The notes: generated from the letters alone by a model not told the origin. Shown: positions 36,086 to 48,760, numbered from the stretch's first letter. The stretch is 64,000 nt of DNA from Rhyzopertha dominica (GCA_025024175.1 QCXZ01000064.1:58053325-58117324); one strand, 5' to 3'. Program-made: numbers and translations.

Positions 36086-36690
36086 TCCGCTTCGTAAGCA
36101 AAAAATGAAGGGAAATAAAGATCGGCCTTAGAACCATGTCACGAATTATTAAAGTCGACCTCAAACCGCCAAAACAACAAGGTGCCAAAGAAACTAGTGA
36201 AAAGATTCCAAAGTGGAAAAAGGATACCACCCCGAGTCAGTGATGGTTGGGTGGGGTGTATCGTATGAGGGAATCGCTCAGCTGTATTTTTGTCAACAGG
36301 GGGTGACCAAACCGACGTTTTGGAAATTTTGGAAAAATGGCAAAGCCCCTGAATAATAGCTGTTTGGTGGTGAACAACGAGTCTTTGTGAGCTAGCTCAC
36401 AAAGCAAAAACAACACGACAGTGGTTAGAGCTGAATGTACCCCAGTTTATCCCGCCGAAGGTTGGCCTTCTGGAAGCCCCAAACTCAATCCATTGGACAA
36501 CAGGTTGTGGAACGTTTTAAGGGAGAAAGCTTGCTCTAAATCTCCTCGGAATATTGAAGCATTAGAAGCTGATTTGCTAGAAGCAGCTGCCTTAATACCT
36601 CTCGAAGTAGTGTGTGCTGCAATAAACGAGTGGCCTCTCCGACTGAGGAAATGTGTCAAGGCCAAGGGAGAACAGAGTAAATTTTAATTT
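36086..36690 (+). pseudogene. IS630/Tc1/mariner-superfamily transposase relic
   Basis: Broken plus-strand frames keep the family order: MSRIIKVDLKPPK; then IPPRVSDGWVG, corresponding to a PRV..SVMVWWGV strand; then HKAKTTRQWLELNVPQFIP. These are followed by an open segment of 88 codons with GWPSGSPKLNPLDNRLWNVL (third-aspartate region, where the usual SPDLNPLD has Lys in place of the first Asp) and a C-terminal tail LRLRKCVKAKGE. The block containing the second aspartate is deleted. It lies directly beside the 36743-39026 element and is on the other strand, so it is a separate older copy. Confidence 0.65.
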
Positions 36691-36742
36691 TTTGGAAAGA
36701 ACAAAATAGAGTGCACTGGCCCTGGCAGTTTTCCTTTTACTA

Positions 36743-39026
36743 TACAGGGTGATTTTTTGAAAACTTCACATCTTAAATAACTTTAAATATAGCAAAAATT
36801 TAAAAATTTGCAAAAACAGGTAAACTTTTGTTTGCAGGGGGACAACTTTTGAGATAAGTTTTTAATGGATAGCGCTTACTCTCTGAGCAGGGTAGACACC
36901 CCTTTAAAAATTTTAAATGGAACCATCCATCTCGTGATACATCATTTGAAAGCTTATTTCACAAAGAGTCTGGCCATGTAATTAGTTTTACCACTTTAAC
37001 TTATTGACGGGGTAATAGATTAATAGTGCCTACGAAACAGGTTGCTTATTAAATTGAATATTTTGGACTCTTTTCAACAAAATGTATTTTATTTTAGAGC
37101 GGAAATAAAATTTGTCCTTACGAGAACCCAAAATTTAAACAAACAACTTGTAAAAAATATGACACTTAAAAAAACTCCCAGAATACTGAAAATTTTCTTT
37201 TAACATTATTATTAACATTAAAGTATTTATCATGTAATTTTTTAGAAAGTCCATGTCCACGAAAAAGAAAAATTATTTATTTGTAACTCCAAAAACAGTG
37301 TGAACAAAACCATAGAAATTCAAACCTTACAATAGATTCTCAAAATGTGCACCACCTCTTTCCATACAATAATACAGACGGTTCTCGAACTCCTGCTGCA
37401 CTTTTCGGAAAGTTTCAGGTGGAATCCTCCTACACTCGTTAATAATTCTTTCTCGCAGATCGTCCAGGCTAGTAGGTTGTGTTTTGTAAACCACAGATTT
37501 TAAATGACCCCATAGAAAGAAATCTAAAGCAGTCAAATCGGGTGATCGTGGCGGCCATTCAATTGTTCCACGCCTACCAATCCAGTGAAGAGGAAATCTA
37601 TGATTTAACCAATTTCGCACATGGCGTAATGCGGTGGGGCTCCATCATGTTGGTAAAACAATTCGTATTCATCCAACATTGGATTTCCTTCAGGGTCACG
37701 TTGGTTTTATAATTGCTCTGTGATTAAAGGATCAATAACGTTATCAAGTAATTCTAAATACATTCCCCCATTTAGCGTCCCATCAATGAAAATTGGTCCT
37801 ACAATTGCGTGGCCAAGTATTCCAGCCCAGACGTTCAGCTTATGAGGAACTTGTGTATGACCTTCTAGAAAAATATAAGGATTTTCGTCACTCCAGTACC
37901 TGACGTTATGTTTATTTACAGAGCCGTTCAAAAAAATGTGCATTCATCACTGAAGCAGATATTTTTTATTAGATTTGGATTTACTATAATCTTTTCTGTC
38001 ATAATTTCGCAAAATTGCAGTCTTCTATCGAAGTCATCTTCGCGAGTTCCTGGAGAGTTTTCATCTTATAGGGATGGAATTTGTGCAGTTTTGTAACTTT
38101 CCTTACAGATGAATAAGAAAGTCAAGTGGCTGTAGAAATGTTACGAAAAGAGCTAGTTGGATCCATTGCAAAATGACCAAGTACTTTAAGTTGGGCCATT
38201 TCATCAACGACTCTATTCCCTGCCCTTTTTTCGTTTACTACAGATCCAGTGTCTTGAAATTTCTGCACGAGATCGAGAATGTACATTTTTATCGGGGTGC
38301 CGTTCGTTAAACACCCTTGCTGACGCACGAGCACAGCTATGCTCAGCACCGTAAATAAAAATTATTTCTACCCTTTCGGCAGTTGAATAAACCATTATCA
38401 CTTGGACTCTCACTTTAAAATTTCACGCGATGTATAAAAAGGAATGTGAACAAAAAGATGGTCGTGCCAAAGAAGTAGCCAAAAAGTTGAAACAAAAAAT
38501 TGGAAACACAAAGTACATAATTATTTAGCCAATTCAGTATAAACTGTCGAGTTGCAATATCAAGTAATGTCGAAAGAAAATTTTAAGTATTTTTGGCATT
38601 TTTCTTAGGTGTAACAATTATATTTTAACAAGTTTTTTTAGGCTTAAGTAAGGACAATTTTTATTGTAACTGCAAGACAATAAATTTTGTTAAAAAAAAG
38701 TCCAAAATATTCCATTTTATAAGCCACTTGCTACATTGCACTTTTTGACCCACTACCCCGTCAATGGGTAAAAAATAGTAAAACTAATTACATGGCAAGA
38801 CTCCTTGTGTAATAAGCTTTTAAATGATGTATCGTAAGATGGGTAGTTATATTTAAAATTTTTGAAGGGGTATCTACCCCGCTAAGAGGGTAAGCGCTAT
38901 CCATTAAAAACTTATCTCAAAAGTTGTCTTCCTGCAAACAAAAGTTTACCTGTTTTTGCAAAATTTTAAATTTTTCCTCTATTTAAAGTTATTTAAGGTG
39001 TGAAGTTTTCAAAAAATCACCCTGTA
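36743..39026 (-). mobile_element. 2.28-kb Tc1/mariner-superfamily element with ~350-bp terminal inverted repeats
   Basis: The left end TACAGGGTGATTTTTTGAAA and the right end, read on the minus strand, are the same, and TA lies directly outside each (36741-36742, 39027-39028). The inverted repeats align from the tips over about 350 bases (36743-37092 with 38679-39026), sharing blocks such as GCAAAAACAGGTAAACTTTTG and TGAATATTTTGGACT with indels. Such long repeats are unusual for this superfamily, where tens of bases are common. Between the arms is a single transposase pseudogene on the minus strand. The element is structurally complete but coding-dead. Confidence 0.85.
37327..38395 (-). pseudogene. 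DUF4817-type transposase inside the long-TIR element
   Basis: Minus-strand frames start at an ATG at 38395 with [17 protein letters not shown] and [12 protein letters not shown], a DUF4817-type helix-turn-helix. After a frameshift near 38290 comes [11 protein letters not shown], then after a gap HNVRYWSDENPYIF and KLNVWAGILGHAIVGPIF. After a stop, ELFYQHDGAPP carries the second catalytic aspartate. The next frame has HWIGRRGTIEWPPRSPDLTA and LDFFLWGHLKS with the third aspartate, ending GGAHFENLL. At least three breaks make it a pseudogene, though all conserved blocks remain in order. Confidence 0.75.
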
Positions 39027-40610
39027 TAACAAAGCTCTTTACATTAGGGACAGAACTTATGGCATGATTACGTAGATGATTCAGTTTGGTATTCGCACCC
39101 TTTGTAAGAATAGGAGTGAATCTTTTGTAAATTTAAATTGTAGTAACATGTTATGGTTCTAATCAAGCGTTGACAAAATGACTGCCACGCGCAACTACTA
39201 TATAACCTGCATTTAAAAAGATCAAATCGCTTCGACACGTGGAAAACTTGACAAAGGATTGCACCTTTATAAGCTATTGAATCTAGTATCTATAATTCTG
39301 CATTTCATGAAAATTTGCTGCATGGCGATAAGGTGTATTATTTATACCTTTTAAAACAAAGTACCTGTGGGATCCAAGGCATGAAATTAACTGCAACGGT
39401 AGGGCATTTCGCAATTTGTGACGAAAATGACACACTTAAACACTTCAACTGATAAAATTGTGCCGGAGTCGAGCAGTCTAAGCTTCAAGGTTAACCACAA
39501 CAACAAAGCGTTTTGTTCATCATAAATAATGCGTGCAATGATAAGGTGTTCCGTATCATCGCGGAAATTCGTAGCAGAATTGCTCAATCTCTCAAATGCA
39601 AGCTGAAACCGATCTTTCAGAGAATGTTATATAGATCACGCCATGTTTATTTACTGCTGACAATGCATACTTTGCGGCTTAAAATTGGTTTGGAAAATTA
39701 CGCACCAATAAATAATTTGTTTTCACCTATTATTTGCTCAGTGTGTCACTAGGTTATCGTGTTGGCCGCTTATCGCAAGTACTTGAGCAAGTTTCAACAC
39801 AAAAAAAATGACAAAAGCGATTTATAATAATGCGCCGTCAAAATTACCTGATTCTTTCACCCATAAATAGGATATCTAGTCTTATCGATGAGTACATAAT
39901 ATCTGCATTACAACAATGACAATAGTTTATTGTAACCTGTGAAGACTTTACTTATAAAAAATGATAAATACGATATGTAGGTTTATGATTTTCATGCACA
40001 TTAGTCGTGATCCAAGTAGTGGTGATATTTTAAATTGAACACAACCAATGGACAACCAAAAAATTACACCAATAAATCAGTCTGGCATGCAAAACATAAT
40101 ACCGAGCATAGTAGCTCTACAATATTTGAATCGTCAAGATGAAAACACAATTTAACGACCTGGTTTACTTTTTATACGGAATAGTATTGTTAAATAAGTC
40201 AGTACAGTATATTTAGCAATGTAATAAAAGGTAATAATATAAAACAAACGATAACACACAAACGGGTTAGAATCCAACATGTAATCCACCTCAGATAATA
40301 CGTTTGTTGGCACTATAGGTTATAGGGCATAATTTGCAATGTTGTGTTTATGTTTTCATCTAAGAAGCCAAGTTGTCTACATGTGTCGTGTATGCGTTCC
40401 CTAATTAAAGCAAATTCACACCGAAGCATAATTTTGTTTGACGTTTGTATCTTTATGTGTGTATTAATGTTAAAAGATTTGGTACAACCCTTTCTTGCAG
40501 CGTTTCAAAAATAATAATCGATTAACGAAGCTCGCTTTCTTCAATGAAGTCTTTTATAGTCTTCTGCATATTCCTAGTATGTACTCTTCGTAGTCTTCGT
40601 ATACGAGACT
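39027..40610. other. AT-rich intergenic sequence
   Basis: No recognisable gene or repeat. Short overlapping frames at 39387-39752 lie on opposite strands and have no identifiable homology. Confidence 0.4.
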
Positions 40611-40759
40611 GAATGCTTTCAGCGTCCATAATGTTAGATAACATGATTTCGGAAGGTACGCTGCCACTATAAAACACTGACAAAAAGTTATTAATCTAAC
40701 GTTTCGGTTGCGATTCTTCGAAAACACATTATCTAACATTATGGACGCTGAAAGCATTC
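40611..40759. repeat. 31-bp perfect inverted repeat with 87-bp spacer
   Basis: GAATGCTTTCAGCGTCCATA (and 11 further bases ending GTTAGATAA) at 40611-40641 is repeated exactly in inverted orientation at 40729-40759. The spacer, read on the minus strand, contains CGAAGAATCGCAACCGAAAC, which resembles Penelope-type element ends. The structure could be a hairpin-forming remnant of two opposed element ends. Confidence 0.7.
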
Positions 40760-42859
40760 GCATATGTAATCTATCTGTCACATAAATCACACAAATACAC
40801 TGATCAGAACTGATCAAATTGATTTCTGATACCCGAAGGTTTCTGCTAAACCAGGTGGAGGACTTCAAACCATAATACAATTGTAGGAGTTCTATTTTTT
40901 AAATCATACGTGCAGAATACGGGGTACATCACTTACACTAGCATAGGACCTAATATGGACACTTGAGACACAGAGAGAATTTCGCAAGTTTAATTTACAA
41001 AGTATGCTGCTATAGTTCTGCATTAACTTTAAACGAAGTTATGCTATTCAACGCTCTGCTAAAAACGCAAAAACAACCTTCCTGTTTCTTTTATGCCTTA
41101 TTCTTTTTATTTCTAATTACCATTATGGAATTAATAAGGCCAAACCACCATTTGCAGTTTACTAAAGTCCTCAAAGATATATTCTACAGTACTTTTTCTA
41201 TAATTTGAGTAAAAGTGTGTTTAATTATTATAGAGTTAATATCAATTTCTGCATTTATTCATCCGAGTATATCCCGTAATCCCAGAATAATGAAATCGTT
41301 TTGTATGTACTATTTCGCCTTTCTCGTTTGTCTTCAAATTTGTAAAGCAAGGCATTTTTTCAGTTACACTTTCATTGGAAATTTATGTAGTGTAGCGTAT
41401 ACAATGAGCTGAATTTGCAGCAATAATTAATATCTTGCCTAATCTATTAATAAATGATACGTACAGTTAATGCTCTTAAGTGTATAAAATCTCCTTTAAA
41501 TGTTGATACCCTCTTCTGAAGCTCGCAGTTATTTTATGGCAACAATATCTAAAGTAAATGTTAACTTCTTCTTCATTTAAACGCATCATATGCTCAGAAT
41601 TATGAACGAAATAAAACTGTTGACCACCAACAAATTCTATTTGTTACAGTGCCATTCTATTTTTTGTCACAGCATTTCAATCTGTTCTTGAATGATTGTA
41701 TCACTTTAGACGAGCCACCGTTGTAACCAATAACTTCTATTTTAACACAACTGTTTTCAGTTAGATACCACAGCACAAACATACACTGACTTCAAAATGT
41801 GGAGTTCACAGAAACAGGTGACCTATACTGGATAATAGGCCAATGTCGTTGTCGGAGGAAAATTCTGTTGTACAAATGAACACCATTATAGTATTGTAGA
41901 TCTCATTATGTGAATCTGATGTTTACAACCAACGCAATGTTTTGACCATGCCATTGTATGCAAAATTGTCGATAACAATGCTTGCTAGCTGGTTTTAGAA
42001 ATTATGTCTTGATAATATGGAATAATAATCGCGAAAACAAAAATCAAATATACAGCGAATGCTGTCTAGATAATATTTTTCCAAAATTAGTGAACAGTGC
42101 ATTAATGATGGTGGTAAGGGTCATCAACGAGCTCAGTTATTTGCAATGGATGCATTTCTTGAACGAATTAATTGATATAATGTACGATACCGAATTGATA
42201 TAGTTGACTCACTTGATTCACTTGCTACCAGAAGTTTTCAGAAGACACAGAGTAATGTGCAGTAGGCACTGTCATAAACCTAAAATATTTCTCCAGTTAC
42301 CTCACATTGACGTGTCTGAGGTAAATAAATAGTATGGAATATGTTGTGAACTTCATTTCACCAAGTTACCGTAGCTTTAGGGCTGTTTATACGTACTACT
42401 CTACATGGTTTATGCAGGATAAAATCCGTATATTTCATCATATCGATTTGAGATTTTTTATCTGAGCACTTAAATTATTTCTCTCGGGAGTTGTCATCGT
42501 ACTTTTTCGAAATTCACACTGACCTTTGTCGAAAAAAAAATAAAAAGGTTCGAGAAAAAATTAAGATTAAAACAAACAAAAAATAAGACGAGAGCACCAG
42601 AGAAACTTTAATTTCTATACGCAATACATTTGTTCTTTTCTTATAGCAGCAAAATTTAACCTTTAATGCTTTGCGGGGCGGAGCTTCGCGCTCGTAAACT
42701 ATACAGATGTACCCCTTGTTGCAATTCTATTATAATTTGCAGATGGATCATTGTGGTCGTAAATTATCTGTATCTATTGTCTCTTCTTAAAACTGTCACC
42801 ACTTTTGTTTTTATCACTAGGGAAATCTTAGATGCTACTCGAAGGTTTTAGTTTTGAAT
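40760..42859. other. AT-rich intergenic sequence
   Basis: Several AT-driven open frames occur (40963-41412, 41982-42203, 42666-42851) with hydrophobic but non-specific peptides. None has a recognisable domain. Confidence 0.4.
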
Positions 42860-44030
42860 ACACACGCGGAAAGGGTACTTTTGGGGGTTAAAACAGGAAA
42901 AGTGCTGTAGATAGGTATGTGAAATTAATTTTGCATCAATTGTGCAAAAGCAGAGAACAATCCCAGTGCAGCTCACAGATGCACAAAAAATTGGAAAGGA
43001 ATATCTACTTGTATGGAATCCAATATAATTGCTGAAAGTTTCAAAGTATTGATATGCACGGACTGAAATATGTAAAACTGATAGGTGACGGCGACAGACT
43101 TCTGACCGCAAAACCTTACGGACCGCAACAACTAGTTCGCCAAATGCACCAACCATCTGCTGAGAAACTGTCTCAGAATTGCATCAAATGGCAAAAAGTT
43201 GTTTAAGTTCGACAAAAAATAAGGTTTACCTGTGAAGCTGCGGAAAAGTTTGAAATCTAACATAGAGCGAATAAGAAGAGCAATAAAGAAATCCCTTAAT
43301 TTCAGGAAAACAGAGGATGTTTCGTTTGATGAACAATTGGCAGGATTATCTAGAGACACTGAAAATTGCCCAAGGCATGTATTTGGTCATAAAAATTGTG
43401 AAAATTACTTTTGTACAGAACCAAAATCAAACGAAGAGAACTTCATTTCTGAGATGGACGAATGTAGTTTGCTTGGCGATTAGCTCTAAAAGATTAGTGC
43501 AAAATGTTCATAACATTTTATTAAGCATGACTAGCAACGCAACAGAGACAAATAATTCATCGAAAAATTGCCAACCGAACCCCCGGAAAATTTACAAAAA
43601 AAGATATGAGCTGTAAAAAGAAAAACAAGTCTGTTGGTCCCGATTCATATCATGGCCAAATCAACAGTGAATCTGATGAAGAAGATGTCATCGATGATGA
43701 CTATAAAGAGCAGCAAATGAGAAAACTGCTTCCAAAAACTTCAACAGGACTTGATGAAATAGAAAAAAATAGCATAGGTCAATCTACTAATCTGAGATGG
43801 TTCCAAAAATGATCATATTGATTAACTGCTTCCAATGTTGGTCGTGTTGTATTTCGCCGGAATCCCAATACCTATGAAATTCTTGCTAAAAGTTTTGTTC
43901 ATTCTCTCCCTTCAAAGGCAATAAATATATACGTTGGGGCAGTGATAATGAAGGCTTGGTAAAAGAAATTGAAACTTTAACTGCATTTAAAATTAAAAAC
44001 TGTGGTTTTGTGCACTGCAATCACCAAAAT
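42860..44030 (+). pseudogene. Mutator-like transposase / YqaJ-type nuclease relic
   Basis: Plus-strand segments in broken frames follow the order of a large insect family. First, VLLGVKTGKVL, then FCINCAKAENNPSAAHRCTK and NWKGISTCMESNI (a Cys2-His-Cys zinc site and the block before it). Then KLIGDGDR and AKPYGPQQ. Then VKLRKSLKSNIERIRRAIKK and GPYHVFG-like PRHVFGHKNCENYFC. Then LVQNVHNILLSMTSNATETN. Finally ASNVGRVVFRRNP and RWGSDNEGLVKEIE, the conserved start of a YqaJ-type exonuclease (pattern RYG...E..A), cut off near 44.03 kb. The first part matches what is called a Mutator-like transposase domain. Many stops and frameshifts show it is dead. I rely on memory of the family pattern for this call. 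Confidence 0.55.
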
Positions 44031-45884
44031 ATATTGACAGTAATTGTCATTTGTCTACATTACTTTAGAGAAAGAAAAATAATTTTTTATGATTTTGAGT
44101 TTAAATTTTAACCAGCTTCTCTCTTTATGTACATAAAAATCGGCGATTAGTGCTATTAATAGTGAAAATTCACGTTTCTGAGTTTTTCAAATATATTCAC
44201 AAACAATTGATTGTATTTTATAATAAAACATACTATTACTTACTTTACTTTTTTGAATTTTGATAGAAGTATTTATTCGTCAAAAAAGTTTCACTTGGGG
44301 GTAAAGGGTACAAGTCAGAGTTGTAAGAATGTAATAAATTTGCTTGGTGTAAAATTAATTACAAGTAATTCAATTGAATTAAAAAAAGAGTTTCGCCGGA
44401 AAAAGTAACTTTTAATTACCGTGGTCTGTGTGCAATATGCTGTCAATACTAGAGTGACAGGTTAGGGGGTCATAACTTATCTTGCAGACCAATAGTGCAG
44501 CTGCAATATAGTGTCAGGCTTTGTTACGTCCACTTGGACTAATTATGTTACCGCCCTAAAAAATTTACTTGGCCCAAAACGTATGAACAGCCTTAATGTT
44601 TGGGCTGTTATGGTATTGTCTTTTGTTTTGTTTGTCTATTTGGGTTTATAGCTTTGTATTTTATTTATGTGGCTGTACTATAAGCTGTATTTAATGATGG
44701 TATGTGTGACGGACATTTTATGATGTCTTGTGTTCTATTGTTGTATATACATTGTTGTACATACATCCCTGATTAGTTTAATACTACTGAGTGTTATGTA
44801 TTGTATGTATGGCATTTTTTTATGATTGTTATGGACAAGTTAGTTGAATTACTCTGCCTAATATTCTTATTCTGAATGTAATGATGTGTTTAATGTACAG
44901 TCTAACTATCATCCAGTATATATCCGATTTGTACACCATTTTCTTAGTATTTTGGTTTATATTCGTCATGATGTTATTCCCAGGAAGCCTATTTTGAATT
45001 TGAGCTTGTTATGGTAATTGTAAATAACAGTTTATTGCTTTAGCAAAACAAGAGTGGTAGAATACTCTAACTAAACCCGCGCCTTGTGCGTACTTAATGA
45101 TCATTGATTGTCTTGAAGGTATCAAGGTTGCCGGATGGAAACCAAAAACACTGCACTTTACTTCACCAGTGAAATGAACGCCGCTGAAGAGATTTTGCAC
45201 AACAAATCTCCGTCTGGCTTACATCAAGTCTGCGACGGCCATTAACGAAAGTTGATGAACACGTTTCAACACGTGGAACGTGTTTCTGCTCTAGTAACTC
45301 CTGTATAAAAGGGATTTGCTAAACTTTACCGCAGCCTAGATGCATACGATAATAAAACATCAATTTTGATTAACGACCTGCAGNCTGCACTTGTTTCGTG
45401 TTTGCCTACCGCGATGGCACCGTGAGATTGCTGAAACAATACAAATAAATTACCATCAGCGTACGTTCTCTAAACTGCACGGTCACGGCTCCGTTTTCAG
45501 GTATCGGGTTAACCAGACACCACACGAAAAAATATCTCTCAAAAGGGAACCGCATCGTAATTTAGGCTAGATAGACGAATCGGTGACCTTCAAACAGGTG
45601 CAACACCCGAAACCTGCCAAATGCATTTTGCATAGAATTTTACGTATCCAGCCGGCTGTATTAATTATGTGAAATTCCGAAACGCAAAGGCTGAATTCCC
45701 GCGAACTCCTTCTGCTGCGCGGCCGCTGCACGCTATGCAGTGGAATATTTATATGGAGATATTGTTTCTAAGAATGATGANTGCGTTTAATGTTTTATGA
45801 AATGCGGTACTGTGTCTTGAACAGCAGATTAAGTGAACCACATAATAGGCGAATGAAAAAAAGTGAATTGGATATGCGCATACA
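44031..45884. other. Intergenic sequence without recognised features
   Basis: The first kilobase is AT-rich and the part at 45.0-45.75 kb is CpG-rich. No gene is recognised. It might include the 3' end of the Mutator/YqaJ relic or the missing 5' part of the following Penelope-like copy in unrecognisable form. Confidence 0.35.
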
Positions 45885-47445
45885 TTGATTCTTGGACTGT
45901 TTACTACGGTTTAACGAAGGTGCAGTTAAAAGAAGACAGTTGTTCTTAGAGTTAATATCCTTCATATTAGACAATAACTATTTTACTTACCAAGAAAAAT
46001 ACTACAAACTAATTTTTGGTTGTGCCATGGGCTCAAAATTGAGTCCAATATTAACGCAGTACATAATGGACCATCTACTTGATACCTGCATATCGAAACT
46101 ATCTTATAATTTATTTTTCATCAAAAAATTTGTGGACGATTTGCTACTGAAAATTCCAAGATACGGTATGGAAGAAATTTTAACAATCTTTGGCTCTTTT
46201 GATGAAAATATTAGATTCACAATTGAAATGGAAGTTAATAACAATGTGCCATTTCTAGACACTAGGGTCATAAGACAAAATAGCATTTTAATTCTAGACT
46301 GATATCAAAAACCCACCTCTTCCGGCAGGTATCTAAATTTTCTATCAAATCATTCAGTTAGAATAAAAACAAATTTTGTTAAACAAATGAAACGTAGAAT
46401 TCTAAAAATTTCACATCCAGGTTTAGTAAATAAAAATTTAAAAAACTCAAAATTATGTTATTGCAAAACTCATATCCAAAGATTTTATTAAAAAAAATTA
46501 TTTTCTCTGTAACAAACGGTCGTACAAATAACCAAGAAAATGTGGGGCAGCAAGAGAACATAGATTCTTCAATAAATAACATAGAAGGAATTCCCCGTTT
46601 CGGATCTCTTCCAAATATAACAGATTTAGTAACTAAAGTCATCAGAACTTTTCAAATCTGAACAGATTAAAATATCCATAAAAAACATTAAGAAAGGTTC
46701 AAACATTTTTAGTAAACTTAAAAACAAAATTCCAGTAAAATACCAGTCAAATGTGGTTTACTGTGTAGAGTGTCAAAATTGCAATAATGTATATGTTGGA
46801 CAAACACCACAGTGGCTATCAAGTAGGGTAAATCTACATAAAAGTGACATCAAAACTAATAAAAGAGATCGTTGTTCTCTAGCAGAACATGCAATTCAAA
46901 ATCAACATTCGATCAATTGGCAAGAAATTAAAATTTTTGAAAAAGAAAAAATTACAAGAAAAAGATTAATTTTGGAAATGTATCAAATTAACAAACATAC
47001 AAATACTGTTAATAAAAAGTCAGACACCCAAAATCTTAGTAATATTTGTACATATTTACTTTCGGAAGGGATTTTGAATAATTAACTATATAAAAACTAG
47101 AAAATGTTGCTGTGATGGAAGGCTGTGATTTTTGACGCCGACATATTGNCACTGTCTATATTTCCTGTTGTGTTGAATTTAACGTACAATTTTAAGCTAT
47201 GTTTGATATTCTACGATCAATTATCTGTTTCTTGTTAATTTAAACTACTAGACGCAGGAACGCAAAGAAATTACATGGTATATTGAAGAAAAATAACTCA
47301 CAACATAAAATTTTTTTAGATTAATCTCACTTTCGGTAAGATTTACGTAAAACCTAGTCTTGTTATGATATGCTTACTCCATTGTAAATTTATTGTAGAA
47401 GACCTGATGATGTCTTAAATAAAGACGAAAGCTTGGCATGAAAAA
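45885..47445 (+). pseudogene. Penelope-like retroelement, 5'-truncated (RT and GIY-YIG endonuclease), copy 1
   Basis: The frame from 45892 begins inside the reverse transcriptase (LLRFNEGAVKRRQLFLELIS), continues with the GCAMGSKLSPILTQYIMDHL motif and the catalytic FVDDLLLKIP, then NNVPFLDTRV, and stops at 46300. After frameshifts, a second frame (46753-47085) has a GIY-YIG endonuclease: VVYCVECQNCNNVYVGQTPQ, R of WLSSRVNLHKSD and LILEMYQINK, ending SNICTYLL. RT with an accompanying C-terminal GIY-YIG domain defines Penelope-like elements. Loss of the N-terminus is common because of 5'-truncated insertion. A conserved tail with a hammerhead-like sequence ends the copy near 47445. Confidence 0.85.
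47404..47430 (+). ncRNA. Hammerhead-like ribozyme core at the Penelope copy 1 tail
   Basis: CTGATGA (47404-47410), a five-base-pair stem GTCTT-AAATA-AAGAC, then GAAA (47427-47430) form the core pattern of a hammerhead ribozyme. Hammerhead motifs are known from Penelope-like elements. One extra base (T) lies between CTGATGA and the stem, and I cannot identify the cleavage triplet or stem I pairing, so activity is uncertain. The tail continues GCTTGGCA, which is shared with copy 2. Confidence 0.5.
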
Positions 47446-47819
47446 AAGAGTTCGCTTAATTTTATTAAATCAAAAGGTCAAATGCCCCCTACTTTTGAAG
47501 CTTGAACATTCAACAAGTTGGGACCGTTATTCATATTCAAAGTTGTAAAATAATACATATACATTCTTATGAAAATCATTAATACATTACACAGTACTGT
47601 TAATTTCATGCCACTTCGGCCGACTTTTAAAAAGCGTTGAAAGAAGAAATCTTCTCATTCAACGATAAGAGTCTCGAATTTGCGCTCTATACAAAATAGA
47701 CACATGGTTGTATGTATCTATTCTGGATAGAATATTGAAGAAAAGCATTGGAAAAACTCCAATCAGAACTCGATTGTCTTAAGCCAATCTTCTCATTCAC
47801 AATAACATTCCATTTATTG
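47446..47819. other. AT-rich sequence between two retroelement relics
   Basis: No feature is recognised. Confidence 0.35.
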
Positions 47820-48760
47820 AGTGACCCAAGACGATCTCGGAAGGTCAGTTCCTGCCACCTTTTCTTAGAGGATTTTCTATAAGCTGTTGATTGAATATAT
47901 CATGTTTCTTAAGTTGCCAAACAGAACACTATCCATCTTCAATGGTGTAAGGAGCACGAAGAAAAGCTCCTGTAGATTTCGGGAAATTAGAAACTCATTA
48001 GGAGCTGATTGACATTTACAAACCAATTGACAGCAGTACTTAGCAGTACTATAAAGCAAGGCTGTTGCAGAAGTACCGAGTACACTTGCATTTACACCTC
48101 AACTTGTACCAGCAAGCTTATGCAGGACGTTATTTCTAGTGTGTATTTTTTACTGATGTTTCTTGTACATTAGAGTTGTATCTAGGGTCGCTACAAGGTA
48201 TTTTGGCGAGAATGTATGTTTAAGAATTATGTTATTTGACATAACTTGTAATTATTTTGTCTTTTCATGATTGTTGAAATGAAAACAAGTTACTTCTGTC
48301 TTCAATGGATTAGGGCACGAGCTCCAAGCTTTGATATTGCAATCCACAATCTCGATGTCTCTTGAAAGGTTTTGTTCAAGTACAGAAAAGTCTTTACTTT
48401 GCAAATTCTATGACATGTCGTACACATACACAAAATTTCTTGATTGAGTTACTGGAATGTCACTTGATTGAGTTACTGAAATGTCACTTATGTAAAAAAA
48501 ACGATGGAAGATCGTTTTTCAAAATCCTAAATTTGCTACTTTTCTGTCCCAGAAGCACTCTTAATTGACGTTGAGAAAGCTTTTGTTCGATGAGCTTCAC
48601 AGTCTTTCCACAATCCAAATAAGTATTAAATATTTTGAGGATCAATCCATCTTTTCACATAGTATCATAGGCCGCCGATAAGTCTATGAACAATACTCCA
48701 GTTCTTCTGGAAATCAGCTTCAGCATATGTTGTTAGAGCCACGGAAACTTCTGTTCTTGC
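47820..48760 (-). pseudogene. Non-LTR (jockey-like) retrotransposon RT relic (copy B)
   Basis: The minus strand shows a decayed pol ORF in the right order. GVLFIDLSAAYDTM is the RT block with the first catalytic Asp. Then come a diverged LPQG region and KKFCVCVRHVIEFAK in place of the usual YADD block. Then KPFKRHRDCGLQYQSL, RNNVLHKLAGTS and ASVLGTSATALLYSTAKYC, and the tail MDSVLFGNLRNMIYSINS. The end (47820-48240) is homologous to the SoxC-intron fragment at 17957-18245. Stops and frameshifts are frequent, and the YADD aspartates are lost. Confidence 0.65.

Noticed and set aside
40554..40880. 108-codon minus-strand frame as a gene
   Set aside because: It runs through a perfect inverted repeat and has no domain; the length is explained by chance.
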